Notes: generated by a model not told the origin, from the letters alone. Counted from the first letter of the stretch, positions 18,106 through 27,967 are shown. The stretch: 64,000 nt of DNA from Gaiellasilicea sp963802765 (GCA_963802765.1 CAWDJZ010000014.1:1-64000); one strand, 5' to 3'. Program-made: numbers and translations.

Positions 18106-19175
18106 AGGTCGGGATCGTCGGTTGCGGCGTGATCAGCAAGCACTACGCGGAGAAGTCGACGGCGTTCGACGCGATCGACCTGGTTGCCTGTGCGGACATC
18201 GACGTCGCTTTCGCCGAGGCGCTCGCGGCCGACCACGAGCTCGAGGCGCTCTCGGTGGTCGAGCTGGTCGCCGACCCCGCGATCGAGATCGTCCTGAACC
18301 TGACCCCGCCCGGGGTGCACGTCGACGTGACGCGCGCGGCGCTCGCGGCCGGGAAGCACGTCTACACCGAGAAGCCGCTCGCGACGCAGACTGCAGATGC
18401 CGAGGAGCTCGTCGCCGAGGCTGAACGCCGCGGGCTCCTGCTCGGCTGCGCGCCCGACATCTTCCTCGGCGGCGCCTACCAGGCTGCGCGGGCGCTGATC
18501 GACGAGGGCGCGATCGGCGAACCGGTCGCCGTCAGCGCCGCGATGCTCGTCGGCGGTGCAGACGGGTGGCATCCGAGCCCGGAGCAGTTCTTCCAGGACG
18601 GCGCCGGGCCGCTCCTGGACATGGGCCCCTACTACCTGACCGCGATCGTCGCGCTGCTCGGGCCGGTCGCGCGTGTCACGGGCTTCGCGTCGACGCTGAC
18701 CCCCGAGCGGTCGATCGCCGTCGGGCCGCGCGCAGGAGGACGGTTCACGCCGACGACGCCCACGCACGTGTCGACCGTCCTCCAGCTCGGGAGCGGCGCG
18801 ACGGCGAACCTGGTCACGAGCTTCGAGGTGACCGACCGCTACGTCTGCGATCTCGAGATCCACGGGCGTGAGGGGACTCTCTCGCTCCCCGATCCGAACG
18901 CCTTCGAGGGCCCGCTCCGGATCCGGAGCAACCGCGGCGACTGGGAGGAGTACCACTACGCATCCCGCGGCGCCCGCGAGGCGCGCGGCCTCGGTTTGCA
19001 GGACCTGGCCGAGGCGGTCGAAGAAGGCCGCGCGCCGCGGGCGTCAGGCGGTCTCGGAGCACACGTCGTCGACGTCGCGCGCAGCGTGCTCCAGTCGGCC
19101 GCGGACAGCAGGACGCTCGACGTGGCAACCCGCGTCGAGCGCCCCGAGCCGCTGCCCGTCCTCAGGCCCGCGTAG
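18102..19175 (+). CDS. Gfo/Idh/MocA-family oxidoreductase
   Basis: This 357-residue NAD(P)-dependent sugar dehydrogenase has an N-terminal Rossmann fold (VGIVGCGVISKHY, with Asp in ACADID favouring NAD) and the conserved EKPLA motif at about 92. The C-terminal alpha/beta substrate domain contains DMGPYYLTAIVALLG, a variant of the usual GxHxxD catalytic segment. ATGA overlap with the preceding isomerase gene indicates coupling. It ends the LacI-associated operon. Substrate is not identifiable. Confidence 0.88.
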   Translation: MKVGIVGCGVISKHYAEKSTAFDAIDLVACADIDVAFAEALAADHELEALSVVELVADPAIEIVLNLTPPGVHVDVTRAALAAGKHVYTEKPLATQTADAEELVAEAERRGLLLGCAPDIFLGGAYQAARALIDEGAIGEPVAVSAAMLVGGADGWHPSPEQFFQDGAGPLLDMGPYYLTAIVALLGPVARVTGFASTLTPERSIAVGPRAGGRFTPTTPTHVSTVLQLGSGATANLVTSFEVTDRYVCDLEIHGREGTLSLPDPNAFEGPLRIRSNRGDWEEYHYASRGAREARGLGLQDLAEAVEEGRAPRASGGLGAHVVDVARSVLQSAADSRTLDVATRVERPEPLPVLRPA

Positions 19176-19180
19176 CTCGC

Positions 19181-20701
19181 TCAGCCGGGCGTCTCGAACG
19201 CCGGCTGCTCGATCTGCTGCACGCAGGAGGTGTCGAGGCCCCGCACGGTTCCGCCGGCGACGAACCGTGCCGCGACGAGCGCGACGCAGCCCTCGGTCAG
19301 GACGCCGTGCGTCGCCCCCGGGACGATCACCAGACGACCGTTCGGGAAGAGCGTCTTCCAGCCGCGCATGTTCGCCGGGGGGTCCTGCGGGTCCGCGCTC
19401 CCCGCGAGGATGAGCACGGGCACGTCCGTGGGCGCGACTTGGTCCGCGTCGGCCGAGACGACGCCCGCCGGCACGAACCGACAGGCCTCGTCGAACAGCC
19501 GCGCGCGCGACACGGCCACCTCGGCCAGGTAGCTGCCGCCGCTCGTGCGGCGCACCCTGGCAGGGTCGAAACGTGCCCACGGCTCGCTGCAGAGGATCTC
19601 GAAGGACATCGCGAGCCGAGCACGGGCGTCGAGGCCGGGGCCTACGCGGCCGACGTACTCCTGCGCGAGGGGGACGTAGTCGCCTTGAACTGCGCGATGG
19701 ACGACGTCCGGCAGCAGCGGCACGCCGTCCTTCTCGAGCGAAAGGGCATGAACGGTGCTCGCGACGGCGTCGGCATCGATCGTGACGGCCTGCCCGAAGG
19801 CCTCGACACGCCTCGCCGGACGCTCGAGCAAGGCCGCGAGCTCGGACCGGATCCTCGGAAACGCCCGCCGGCAGGCCGGCTCGCCGGAGCAGCGCGCCAG
19901 CTGTGCCTGCAACGCTCGTTCCGCGTTCGGCGCGAGGGCCTCGTAGAGGGGGACCTGCAGCAGCGAGCCGCCGTCCAGGATCATCGTCCGGACCGAGTCC
20001 GGGTGGAGGCGCAGGTAGATCTGCGCCGCAGTGGCACCGTAGGACGCGCCGTAGAGGTCGATCTGCTCGTAGCCGAGCGCGCGGCGCACCGCGTCGAGGT
20101 CGTCCATCGCGACGGCGGTCGTGTAGAGGCGAACCTCCGGGCCCAGCCGGTCGAAGCAGCGCCGGACGTACGCAGCGACGGCCGCCGTCTGCTCGACGCG
20201 GACGCCCGTGGGCGCACAGCTCAACCTGTGCGAGCCACCCGTGCCGCGCTGGTCGACGAGCACGAGGTCCCGGGTCGAAGCGACCCCACCGAAGAGCTGC
20301 TCGATGATCGGGACGTCCGTGCTCGCCGCTCCGCCCGGACCGCCGGCGAGGTAGAAGAGCGCCCCAGCTGCCGGCTGCTTCGCCGCGGGGATGACGGCGA
20401 TGCGCAAGGAGATACGGCGACCGCCGGGCCGGTCCGGATCCTCCGGAACGGCGAGCTGCCCGCACCGGGCGGCGACGAGCTGGATCCAGCAGTCCGCGAA
20501 TCGCACCGAGCCTCGGTCGGAGCCGGCGGAGCGGGTGACAACCGCGGCGGAGGCAGCCGCGACCGCGGCCAGGGCGAGCGCGGCCACGAGCGCACGCCGG
20601 AGCCAGACAACCCGCCGCGCCCTCGCCAGGCTCGCCTGCCGCTGCTGCTCCCGTACGGACGCGTCGTAGAGAAACGGATTCTTCGGCTCATCAGGCCTCA
20701 T
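19181..20701 (-). CDS. Membrane-anchored S33/TAP-like alpha/beta hydrolase
   Basis: This ~506-residue protein has a cytoplasmic basic N-terminus, one hydrophobic anchor (ALVAALALAAVAAASAAVV, about 35-53) and an extracytoplasmic peptidase-S33 domain. The oxyanion segment is FYLAGGPGG, the nucleophile is Ser in YGASYGAT, a candidate Asp lies in AGSADPQDP and the His in GATHGV. A TAP-like C-terminal region is present, with cysteines that could pair. ATG 20701 begins MRPDEPKNPFLYDASV. Homologues include Streptomyces tripeptidyl aminopeptidases, but substrate is unproven. It overlaps the end of the M20 peptidase gene by 11 bases. Confidence 0.85.
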   Translation of the reverse strand: MRPDEPKNPFLYDASVREQQRQASLARARRVVWLRRALVAALALAAVAAASAAVVTRSAGSDRGSVRFADCWIQLVAARCGQLAVPEDPDRPGGRRISLRIAVIPAAKQPAAGALFYLAGGPGGAASTDVPIIEQLFGGVASTRDLVLVDQRGTGGSHRLSCAPTGVRVEQTAAVAAYVRRCFDRLGPEVRLYTTAVAMDDLDAVRRALGYEQIDLYGASYGATAAQIYLRLHPDSVRTMILDGGSLLQVPLYEALAPNAERALQAQLARCSGEPACRRAFPRIRSELAALLERPARRVEAFGQAVTIDADAVASTVHALSLEKDGVPLLPDVVHRAVQGDYVPLAQEYVGRVGPGLDARARLAMSFEILCSEPWARFDPARVRRTSGGSYLAEVAVSRARLFDEACRFVPAGVVSADADQVAPTDVPVLILAGSADPQDPPANMRGWKTLFPNGRLVIVPGATHGVLTEGCVALVAARFVAGGTVRGLDTSCVQQIEQPAFETPG

Positions 20702-21841
20702 GCTCGGCCACCACCCTGGTGCCGCAGAAGTCCCGCGCCGTCGCCAGGAGCATGTCCCGCAGCCGTTCGACCGAGGCGAGCTCGACCCATTCGACGGTCT
20801 CGTGCTCGCCGCCGCCGCGTGGACCGAACAGCACCGTCGGGATTCCGGCCGCGGCGAGCAGCGCCGAGTCGGCCCAGTAGGGCACGCCGACGATCGCTGT
20901 CCCCGCGTGACGGTGTACGAGCTGGACGATCTCTTCATCCTCGGCGACCTCGAACGGGTCGCCCGTGAAGAGCAGGCGCAAGTCGGCTCCGCTGCCGCTG
21001 CGTGCGATCAACTCGAGCAGCTGGGCCTCGACGTCCGCAGGCGAATGGCCGGGGAGCGTCCGCCATTCTCCAGTCAGCAGGCACCGCTCCGGATAGCTGG
21101 AGTACTCCTGGCCTCCTTCGATCAGCGAGGTGTGAAGCGAGCTCGCGCCGAGGAGCCGGTGGCGCTCTCCGCTCTGAAGCCGATCCGCCAAGGCCTGGAG
21201 CTCGACGAGTATCGGCCCCATGCGTGCGATCGCGTCGATCCCGCGTTCCGGCCGGGAGCCGTGTGCGGCGCGACCGGTCGTCTCGATCTCGAAACCGGCG
21301 AAGCCCTTGTGTGCGATCGCGACGTCGAGCCGGTCGGCTCGGTCACGATCGCCGCATCCACCCGGCGACCGGAGGCCAGCAGGGCCTTCGTCCCGGAAGC
21401 GGCGGCCTCCTCGTCTGCGACCGCCGCGAGCACGACGTCGCCCGCCAGTCGCGGCGCGGAGGCGACCGCGAGCATCGCAGCCGCGAGACCCGCCTTCATG
21501 TCATAGGCGCCGCGTCCGTAGAGGCGACCGTTCTCCAACCATGGCTCGTGCGGCCTTTCCATTCCAGCGACACCGACCGTGTCCGTGTGCGCGTTCAGGA
21601 GCAGCGTGCGACCGCCGCCACGACCCCGCGCGACCCCGATCACGTTCGGCCGGCCGGGAGCAGCCTCCTCCAGCGAGACCTCGAGCCCGGCGCGCTCGAG
21701 CCACCCGGCGACAAACCGGGCGATCGTCGCCTCGCCCGCGCCGCCGGGGACGAGCGAGGGATTGACGGAATCGATCGCGACCAGCTGCCGGAGCAACTCG
21801 GCGAGCTCGGAGCCCGTGGTGCCGGTCTGGACAGGAGGCAT
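20691..21841 (-). CDS. M20 metallopeptidase (ArgE/DapE-like), one frameshift
   Basis: This is a zinc-dependent deacylase or carboxypeptidase of about 383 residues when joined. Metal-binding motifs are LLLNAHTDTV (His), YDMKAGLAAA (bridging Asp) and VADEEAAASG (catalytic Glu pair). The frame breaks near 21338 after VTEPTG and resumes at about 21221 upstream of MGPILVELQALADRL, through what would be the dimerisation domain. ATG 21841 gives MPPVQTGTTGSELAELLRQL. It may act on peptides released by the adjacent S33 hydrolase. The single-base break looks like a consensus error. Confidence 0.82.
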
Positions 21842-22018
21842 CGAGTCGATCGTAGGCCAGTCGGCGCCGGGGACGTTCACCGGATCCTTACTGACGGGTG
21901 CGGATAACCGCACCTGCGGACGCCTGGATGCCGAACCTCCCAGGTGGGTAGCCGGGTGCGACCCTCAGAGTCTTGCCGTATTTGAACCGCTGCATCGCCC
22001 ATTCCGAGGAGGACACAC

Positions 22019-24268
22019 GTGTCTGAACGGCTCGCTGCTCACGAACGTCTCTCGACCGGCGCTCTGGCTCGCTGGACGCGCGCCTGCGCGACGCACCCGT
22101 GGCGCGTCGTCGTCAGCTGGGTCGGCATCGTCGCGCTCTTGATCGTCCTGGTCGGGACGGTCGGAGGCCAGCTGCGCGACGAGTTCGAGATTCCCGGGTC
22201 CGATACGCAGAAGGCGACCGATCTGATCGAGTCCGAGTTCGCCGCCGAGCAGGGCGGCGTCCTGAACGTCGTCTTCGCCGCGCCGGAGGGCGAGCGGCTC
22301 GATACGCCGGAGCGCGAGGCTGCGATCGGCGAGGCGATCACGCGGCTTCGGTCGGCCGAGTTCAAGCCGACCGGCGAGGACGCCGGCCTGACAAGCGTCG
22401 GCGACCCGTTCAGCGACCAGACGTTCTCGGACGACGGCCGCATCGCGTACGCGGAAGCGCAGTTCAGCGAGACGATCGAGGACGAGGACCGCGACACGGT
22501 TGTCGCGGTGCAGGACGCGGTTCGCGAGACGGTCGAGCCCGCAGGCGTGACGGTCGAGTACAACGGCGAAGCGGAGTTCCCGCCGGTCGAGCAGGGCGCG
22601 TCGGAGATCCTCGGCCTGCTTGCGGCGATCCTGGTCCTGCTCTTCGTCTTCCGCACCTTCGTCGCGATGATCATCCCGATCGCGCTCGCGATCACGGCAG
22701 TGGCGACGGCGTTCCTGCTGCTCTTCATCCTCGCGGGCCTCACCGACATCAACACGATCACGCCGATCCTCGTCTCGATGATCGGGCTCGGAGTGGGGAT
22801 CGACTACTCGCTCTTCATCGTCACCCGCTTCCGGCAGCTGCTCCACGAAGGTCTCTCGCCGCGGGACGCCGCCGCAGAGGCAGGCGCCAGCGCCGGTCGG
22901 GCGGTGCTCTTCGCCGGCCTCACGGTTGCGATCTCGGTCACCGGCCTCGCGTTCATCGGCCTCGACTTCATCACCAAGCTCGGCATCGGCTCGGCGCTCG
23001 GCGTGCTGACGACCGTGCTGATCGCGAACTCGCTCCTGCTCGCCGTGCTGGCGCTGCTCGGCCACAAGATCGATCGGCTCAAGGTGCCGTTCCTGAAGCC
23101 GGTGGACGATTCCGAGGCCGCCCGCGAGCGGACCCCCGTCGCCCGCTGGGGTCGCTTCGTCACCCGCCGCGCAAAGATCGTCTTCCCGGTCGTGCTCGTG
23201 CTCGTGCTCGGGCTGGCCGGCACGTCGGCGCTCGTCCGGCTCGGCGCGTCCGACCAGGGCACGCAGCCGAAGGAGCAGACGAGCCGCAGGGCGTACGACC
23301 TCCTGGCCGAGGGCTTCGGAGCCGGCTTCAACGGCCCCGTGCCGATCGTCGTCGATGTGAACGGCGACGAGCAGGCGCCGCAGCGGGTCTACGAGAGCGT
23401 GCGCGGGCTCGACGGCGTGGCGGCCGTGTCCGAGCCGCAGCTGAACGACGAGGGAACCGTCGGGATCGTCTTCGTGACGCCCGAGTCGGCGCCGCAGGAC
23501 GAAGAGACCGCCAATCTCGTCGATCGCCTGCGCACGGACGTCGTGCCCGCCGCGACCGAGGGCGGCAACGCGCTCGCCTACGTCTCCGGCCAGACGGCCG
23601 CGTTCAAGGACATCGCAGACCAGATCACCGAGCGGCTGCCGCTGTTCCTGCTCTACATCATCGGCGTCACCTTCATCGTGCTCGCGATGGCCTTCCGCTC
23701 GGTCCTGATCTCCGCGACGGCCGCGGTCACGACCATCCTGTCCGCCTTCGTCGGCTTCGGCGTGCTCACGCTCGTGGTCCAGGAGGGCCACCTGCTCGGG
23801 CTGACCGGGCTCGACCGGACGGGCCCGATCGAGACGTTCGTGCCACCGATCGCCTTCGCGATCCTCTTCGGCCTCTCGATGGACTACATGGTGTTCATCG
23901 GCAGCCGGATCCGTGAGGAGCACGTCCACGGCCTCGCGACAAAGGAGGCGGTCGAGCACGGAATCGCTGCGATCGGACGGGTGGTCGTGGCGGCGGCCGT
24001 GATCATGGCCACCGTGTTCGCGGCCTTCATCCTCAGCGCCGACCGGATCCCGAAGGAGTTCGGGCTCCTGTTGGCGGTCGCGATCCTGACCGACGCGCTG
24101 ATCGTCCGGATGACGCTCGTGCCAGCGTTCCTGACGCTGATGGGCGAGAAGTCGTGGTACATCCCGAGCTGGCTCGACCGCTCGCTCCCGAACGTCACGA
24201 TCGAGGCGCCCCACGACGGCGAGGCACGGGAGCGCTACGACGGCGAGAGCGCACCCGAGGCCGCATGA
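22019..24268 (+). CDS. MMPL/RND-superfamily transporter
   Basis: This 749-residue exporter has two repeats, each with an extracytoplasmic loop after the first helix. TM1 is about 28-48 (VVVSWVGIVALLIVLVG). The first TM bundle contains GLGVGIDYSLFIVTRFRQ and the second FGLSMDYMVFIGSRIREE, the Asp-Tyr pairs expected for proton relay. Actinobacterial members export lipids or drugs. GTG 22019 follows GAGGAGG. It is divergent from the M20 gene and stands alone. Confidence 0.9.
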   Translation: MSERLAAHERLSTGALARWTRACATHPWRVVVSWVGIVALLIVLVGTVGGQLRDEFEIPGSDTQKATDLIESEFAAEQGGVLNVVFAAPEGERLDTPEREAAIGEAITRLRSAEFKPTGEDAGLTSVGDPFSDQTFSDDGRIAYAEAQFSETIEDEDRDTVVAVQDAVRETVEPAGVTVEYNGEAEFPPVEQGASEILGLLAAILVLLFVFRTFVAMIIPIALAITAVATAFLLLFILAGLTDINTITPILVSMIGLGVGIDYSLFIVTRFRQLLHEGLSPRDAAAEAGASAGRAVLFAGLTVAISVTGLAFIGLDFITKLGIGSALGVLTTVLIANSLLLAVLALLGHKIDRLKVPFLKPVDDSEAARERTPVARWGRFVTRRAKIVFPVVLVLVLGLAGTSALVRLGASDQGTQPKEQTSRRAYDLLAEGFGAGFNGPVPIVVDVNGDEQAPQRVYESVRGLDGVAAVSEPQLNDEGTVGIVFVTPESAPQDEETANLVDRLRTDVVPAATEGGNALAYVSGQTAAFKDIADQITERLPLFLLYIIGVTFIVLAMAFRSVLISATAAVTTILSAFVGFGVLTLVVQEGHLLGLTGLDRTGPIETFVPPIAFAILFGLSMDYMVFIGSRIREEHVHGLATKEAVEHGIAAIGRVVVAAAVIMATVFAAFILSADRIPKEFGLLLAVAILTDALIVRMTLVPAFLTLMGEKSWYIPSWLDRSLPNVTIEAPHDGEARERYDGESAPEAA

Positions 24269-24280
24269 ACTAAAAGCCCT

Positions 24281-24313
24281 GGGCGGTGGAGCCTCCTTCC
24301 GGCTCCGCCGCCC
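24281..24313. terminator. Bidirectional hairpin between convergent genes
   Basis: A 13-bp stem with one G-T pair joins 24281-24293 with 24301-24313 around a 7-nt loop. On the minus strand it is followed by CTTTTAG. It serves both the MMPL gene and the convergent GH16-like gene. Confidence 0.75.
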
Positions 24314-24325
24314 GGTGGGGGGTTG

Positions 24326-25105
24326 TCAACTCGCCGGCCGGTAGCCGCGAACGTAGTCGACGACGAACTCCTTCGGGTACGGCCGCGGCGGCCCGTCTGC
24401 CTCGGTGGGCGGGAACTCGTAGATGTTGAGCATCAGCTGCATCGGATAGGCGGGTGACTGGCCGACGGTCTTGACCGCCTCCCCGTCGACGAAGAAGGTG
24501 ACGTCCTCCGGCGTCCACTCGGCCGCGTACACGTGCAGCTCGCGCGCGTCGATCGGCACCTGCACGCGCGAGAAGTCGTCGACGATGTCGGCGTCGCCGA
24601 ACGGGTGGACGCCCATGCCGATCGCGACGGCGTCCGGGCCCACGTCGCGGCCGAAGATCTCGCAGACGAGGATCTCGGCCGACCGCTCGGGCTCGTCCTC
24701 GTATCCGATCAGCCAGAGCGCCGACATCGTGCGCGGGTCGTCGCAGGCGCGGGCGCGAAGCTCGATGCGGCCGTACTGGGGCGTGTAGAGGCGCACGTTT
24801 CGCTGCACCTCCCGAACGACCGTGTCCGCATGGAAGCGATGCTGTCCGACGGTGCTGCCGACGGGGCCGGAGAACTGTCCCGTCTGGAGCGAGGAGACGC
24901 GAACGTCGCCGTCGAGCTTGGGGCACCACGGCTGTTGGTCCTCGTCGATCCTGAGCCGGAGGACGCCATCACCGACGACGTAGCGCGCCGCCGACAGTTC
25001 CCGGCTGCTCCAATGCGGGAGGTAATGCGGAAGCCAGCGCGCCGGGTCGAGAGTGCTGCTCTCGAACGTGTCCTCGAACTCGAGCTCGTAGGTCGGGCCG
25101 ACCAT
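24326..25105 (-). CDS. GH16-like glycosyl hydrolase with altered active-site motif
   Basis: This 259-residue beta-jelly-roll protein resembles family 16 endoglucanases: YELEFEDTFESSTLDPARW at the N-terminus, YGRIELRARACDD, SALWLIGYED, HVYAAEWTPEDVTFFVDGE and a FVVDYVRGY end. The family catalytic signature is ExDxxE. Here the equivalent position reads EILVCE, so both Glu are kept but the central Asp is Leu. ATG 25105 starts right at the conserved domain, and no signal peptide is visible. It may be a divergent hydrolase or a carbohydrate-binding derivative. It is divergent from the aminotransferase gene. Confidence 0.8.
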   Translation of the reverse strand: MVGPTYELEFEDTFESSTLDPARWLPHYLPHWSSRELSAARYVVGDGVLRLRIDEDQQPWCPKLDGDVRVSSLQTGQFSGPVGSTVGQHRFHADTVVREVQRNVRLYTPQYGRIELRARACDDPRTMSALWLIGYEDEPERSAEILVCEIFGRDVGPDAVAIGMGVHPFGDADIVDDFSRVQVPIDARELHVYAAEWTPEDVTFFVDGEAVKTVGQSPAYPMQLMLNIYEFPPTEADGPPRPYPKEFVVDYVRGYRPAS

Positions 25106-25177
25106 GGCCGGAGTATGTCCGGTCAAAGTCCAAGGCCCGAACGATCCTCCGCCCGCGCGTACGATGACCCGGCATCG

Positions 25178-26444
25178 GTGACCGAGCTCAGCCGCAGAGG
25201 CCTCCTTGCCCGCGCCGGGCTCGCGGCGGGGGCGATTGTGCTCGGCCGCGCCGAACAGGCAGAATCGGCGCCTGATCTCCGCGACTGGTCGGGGGTGCGC
25301 GCCCAGTTCGCGCTCGACCCGGATCGAATCCACCTCTCCTCGTTCCTGTTCGCTGCGCATCCGCGACCGGTGCGGAAGGCGATCGAGCGGCACCGGAATG
25401 GGCTCGACCGGAACGCCGTCGAATATCTGCACGCGAATGAGGCACGGTTGACCGGCGAGGCCCGAGCCGCCGCCGGTCGCTATCTGGGCGTGCCCGCCGG
25501 CGAGATCGCACTCACCGACTCGACGACGATGGGCCTCGCCCTCCTGTACACGCGGCTCTCGTTAGCGGCGGCCGATGAGGTCTTGACGACCGAGCACGAC
25601 TTCTACGCCACGCACGAGGCGCTCCGGTTGTCCGGCGCGCGTGTCCGGCGGGTGCGGCTCTATGACGACCCGCGACGAGCATCCGCGAGCGAGATCGTCT
25701 CTCGGCTCCGTCGGGCTGTGACGAGGCAGACTCGCGTCGTCGCGGTCACGTGGGTGCACTCGAGCACGGGTGTCAAGCTGCCGCTCCGCGCGATTGCCGA
25801 GGCATTGCCCGAGGGCGTGCTCCTCTTCGTCGACGGCGTCCACGGCCTGGGGGCGGAGGCGGCGACAATCCGTGAGCTCCGCTGCGACGCGTTCGCCGCC
25901 GGATGTCACAAGTGGCTCTACGGGCCTCGCGGGACGGGCGTCCTCTGGGCGAACGAACGGGCCCGCGAGTTGCTGCGGCCGACGATTCCCGTCCTTCGAC
26001 GACCGTGCGAGCTACGGCGCCTGGCTCGCGGGCGGCGAGCCTGCCGGCCCGCCCGACGGCGCCCGGCTCACGCCAGGCGGCTTCCACTCGTTCGAGCATC
26101 GCTGGGCGCTCGCCGATGCGTTCCGCTTCCACGAGGCGGTCGGCACGACGCGCGTGCAGACGCGCGTGCGCTCACTCGCAGCGCGGCTGAAGACCGGCCT
26201 CGAGGACGTGCGCGGGGTGCGCCTGCGAACGCCTGCGGGCGCCGGCCTGTCCGCTGGACTCGTCTGCTTCGAGGTGGACGGCATCGATCCGGACGAGGTG
26301 GTGCGGCGCTTGGCGGCGCGGCGTATCGTCGCCAGCGTGACGCCGTACGCCCGCCGCTACGTCCGGTTCGGCCCCGGGATCGTCAACTCTCGCGCGGACG
26401 TCGACGCGGCCGTGCGCGCGGTTGCGACCCTTCGAGCTCGATAG
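25178..26444 (+). CDS. Class V aminotransferase with Tat-type signal, one frameshift
   Basis: This PLP enzyme of the isopenicillin-N-epimerase/cysteine desulfurase-like group has ~422 residues when joined. The N-terminus TELSRRGLLARAGLAAGAIV has a twin-arginine motif and hydrophobic stretch, unusual for a PLP enzyme. The PLP lysine lies in CHKWLYGPRGTG and the cofactor Asp in VDGVHGLGAEA. The frame breaks near 25990 after RPTIP. One surplus base separates it from SFDDRASYGAWLAGG, and the rest is intact. GTG 25178 is the only start giving the Tat sequence. Its stop overlaps the ligase start. Substrate is unknown. Confidence 0.82.
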
Positions 26445-27967
26445 TGACCCTCCTCGCCGACGTCGTCACCGCCTCGCGAGAGGTCGCCGCCACGAGCTCG
26501 CGCTCGCGCAAGGTTGCGATCCTCGCCGAGCTGCTGCTCCGGCTGGAGGCGCAGGAGGTGCCGATCGCGGTGGGCTTCCTCACCGGCGCGCCCAGGCAGG
26601 GGCGCGTCGGGATCGGCTACTCGACGGTCTACGGCTTCGAGCAGACGCCCGCCGCGGAGCCATCGCTCGAGCTCGACGAGCTGGATCGGGCGATCACCGA
26701 CGTCGCGGAGACGACGGGAGGAGGCTCGGCGGCCACGCGCAAGCGGATCCTCGGCGACCTGCTCGAGCGCGCGACGGAGGAGGAGGCGGACTTCGTCAAG
26801 CGGCTCTTCACCGGCGGGCTGCGCCAGGGCGCGCTCGCCGGGCTGATGGTCGACGCCGTCGCGAAAGCGGCCGGCGTCCCAGGCGAGCTCGCGCGCCGCG
26901 CGTTCATGCTCTCGGGCGACCTCCCCCGCACCGCGGAGCTTGCGCTGACGGAAGGTGAGGCGGGACTGCGAGAGGTCGGCTTCGAGCTCTTCCGGCCGGT
27001 CCTCCCGATGCTCGCCTCGACCGCGGCGACGGTGACGGAGGGAATGGCCGGCTTCGAACGTTCGTCGGTGGAGTGGAAGCTCGACGGGATCCGGATCCAG
27101 ATCCACCGCCGCGGCGACGAGGTCCGGGTCTACACCCGGAACCTGAACGAGATCACTGCATCGCTGCCGGGAATCGTCGAGGCCGTCCGCCGCCTCCCGG
27201 TGAGCCAGGCGGTGCTCGACGGCGAGGCGCTCTGGATGGGAGCAGACGGGCCGGCCGCCTTCCAGGAGACGGTCGCGCAGATCGACAGCGGTGCCCCGCC
27301 CGAGGGCGTCGTCACGTTCCTCTTCGACCTGCTGCATCTCGACGGCGACGATCTGCTCGACGCGCCGCTCGAGCAGCGCGTCGCGCGGCTCGAGGCCGTC
27401 GCGCCCGAGCTCAGGATCCCGGCGCTGCTCACCTCCGACCCGACCGACGGCGAGCGGGTGCTGGAGGAGGCGCTCGCCGCCGGGCACGAGGGCGCCGTGG
27501 TGAAGGACGCCGGCTCGCCGTACGCCGCCGGGCGCCGCGGCAAGGCCTGGCGGAAGGTGAAGCCGGTGCTGACGTACGACCTGGTCGTGCTCGGGGCGGA
27601 GTGGGGGCACGGGCGACGCGAGGGCTGGCTCTCGAACCTCCACCTCGGCGCGCGCGACGCCGAGTCCGGTGCCTTCGTGATGGTCGGCAAGTGCTTCAAG
27701 GGGCTGACGGACGAGCTGCTCACGTGGCAGACGAGCGCGTTGCTGGAGCGGGAGACCGGCCGGAAGGGGATCGCGGTCTTCGTCCGGCCCGAGCTCGTCG
27801 TCGAGATCGCGCTGGACGGCGTCCAGTCCTCGACGCGGTATCCGGGCGGCGTCGCGCTCCGCTTCGCCCGCGTGAAGCGCTACCGGCCGGACAAGGATGC
27901 CGCCGAGGCGGACACGATCGACGCGTTGCGGGCCCTCCTGCGAGTGCAAGATGCGCCGGATGGCTGA
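26444..27967 (+). CDS. ligB: ATP-dependent DNA ligase (LigB-like)
   Basis: This 507-residue protein has the same length as mycobacterial LigB. It has an N-terminal DNA-binding domain, the adenylation motif with nucleophile Lys in EWKLDGIRI (about 210), FDLLHLDG, HEGAVVKD and the K-x-K motif in WRKVKPVLTYDLVV. An OB domain follows (VGKCFKGLTDE). It seals nicks with ATP, probably as an accessory repair ligase alongside NAD-dependent LigA. The GTG start overlaps the aminotransferase TAG by one base, and its end overlaps the MetE-like gene. It is an odd functional match for its metabolic neighbours. Confidence 0.9.
   Translation: MTLLADVVTASREVAATSSRSRKVAILAELLLRLEAQEVPIAVGFLTGAPRQGRVGIGYSTVYGFEQTPAAEPSLELDELDRAITDVAETTGGGSAATRKRILGDLLERATEEEADFVKRLFTGGLRQGALAGLMVDAVAKAAGVPGELARRAFMLSGDLPRTAELALTEGEAGLREVGFELFRPVLPMLASTAATVTEGMAGFERSSVEWKLDGIRIQIHRRGDEVRVYTRNLNEITASLPGIVEAVRRLPVSQAVLDGEALWMGADGPAAFQETVAQIDSGAPPEGVVTFLFDLLHLDGDDLLDAPLEQRVARLEAVAPELRIPALLTSDPTDGERVLEEALAAGHEGAVVKDAGSPYAAGRRGKAWRKVKPVLTYDLVVLGAEWGHGRREGWLSNLHLGARDAESGAFVMVGKCFKGLTDELLTWQTSALLERETGRKGIAVFVRPELVVEIALDGVQSSTRYPGGVALRFARVKRYRPDKDAAEADTIDALRALLRVQDAPDG

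Noticed and set aside
21965..24214. A 749-codon minus-strand frame opposite the MMPL gene
   Set aside because: It is a low-complexity Arg/Asp/Glu-rich shadow of a well-conserved transporter.
27055..27075. CGAACGTTCG inside ligB as a second LexA site
   Set aside because: The half-sites touch directly, without the four-base spacer of the SOS box, and it lies within coding sequence.
24533..27967. A single 1144-codon open frame apparently fusing several proteins
   Set aside because: It begins antisense to the GH16-like gene and joins the aminotransferase to the ligase only through the aminotransferase frameshift. The two domains have separate starts.
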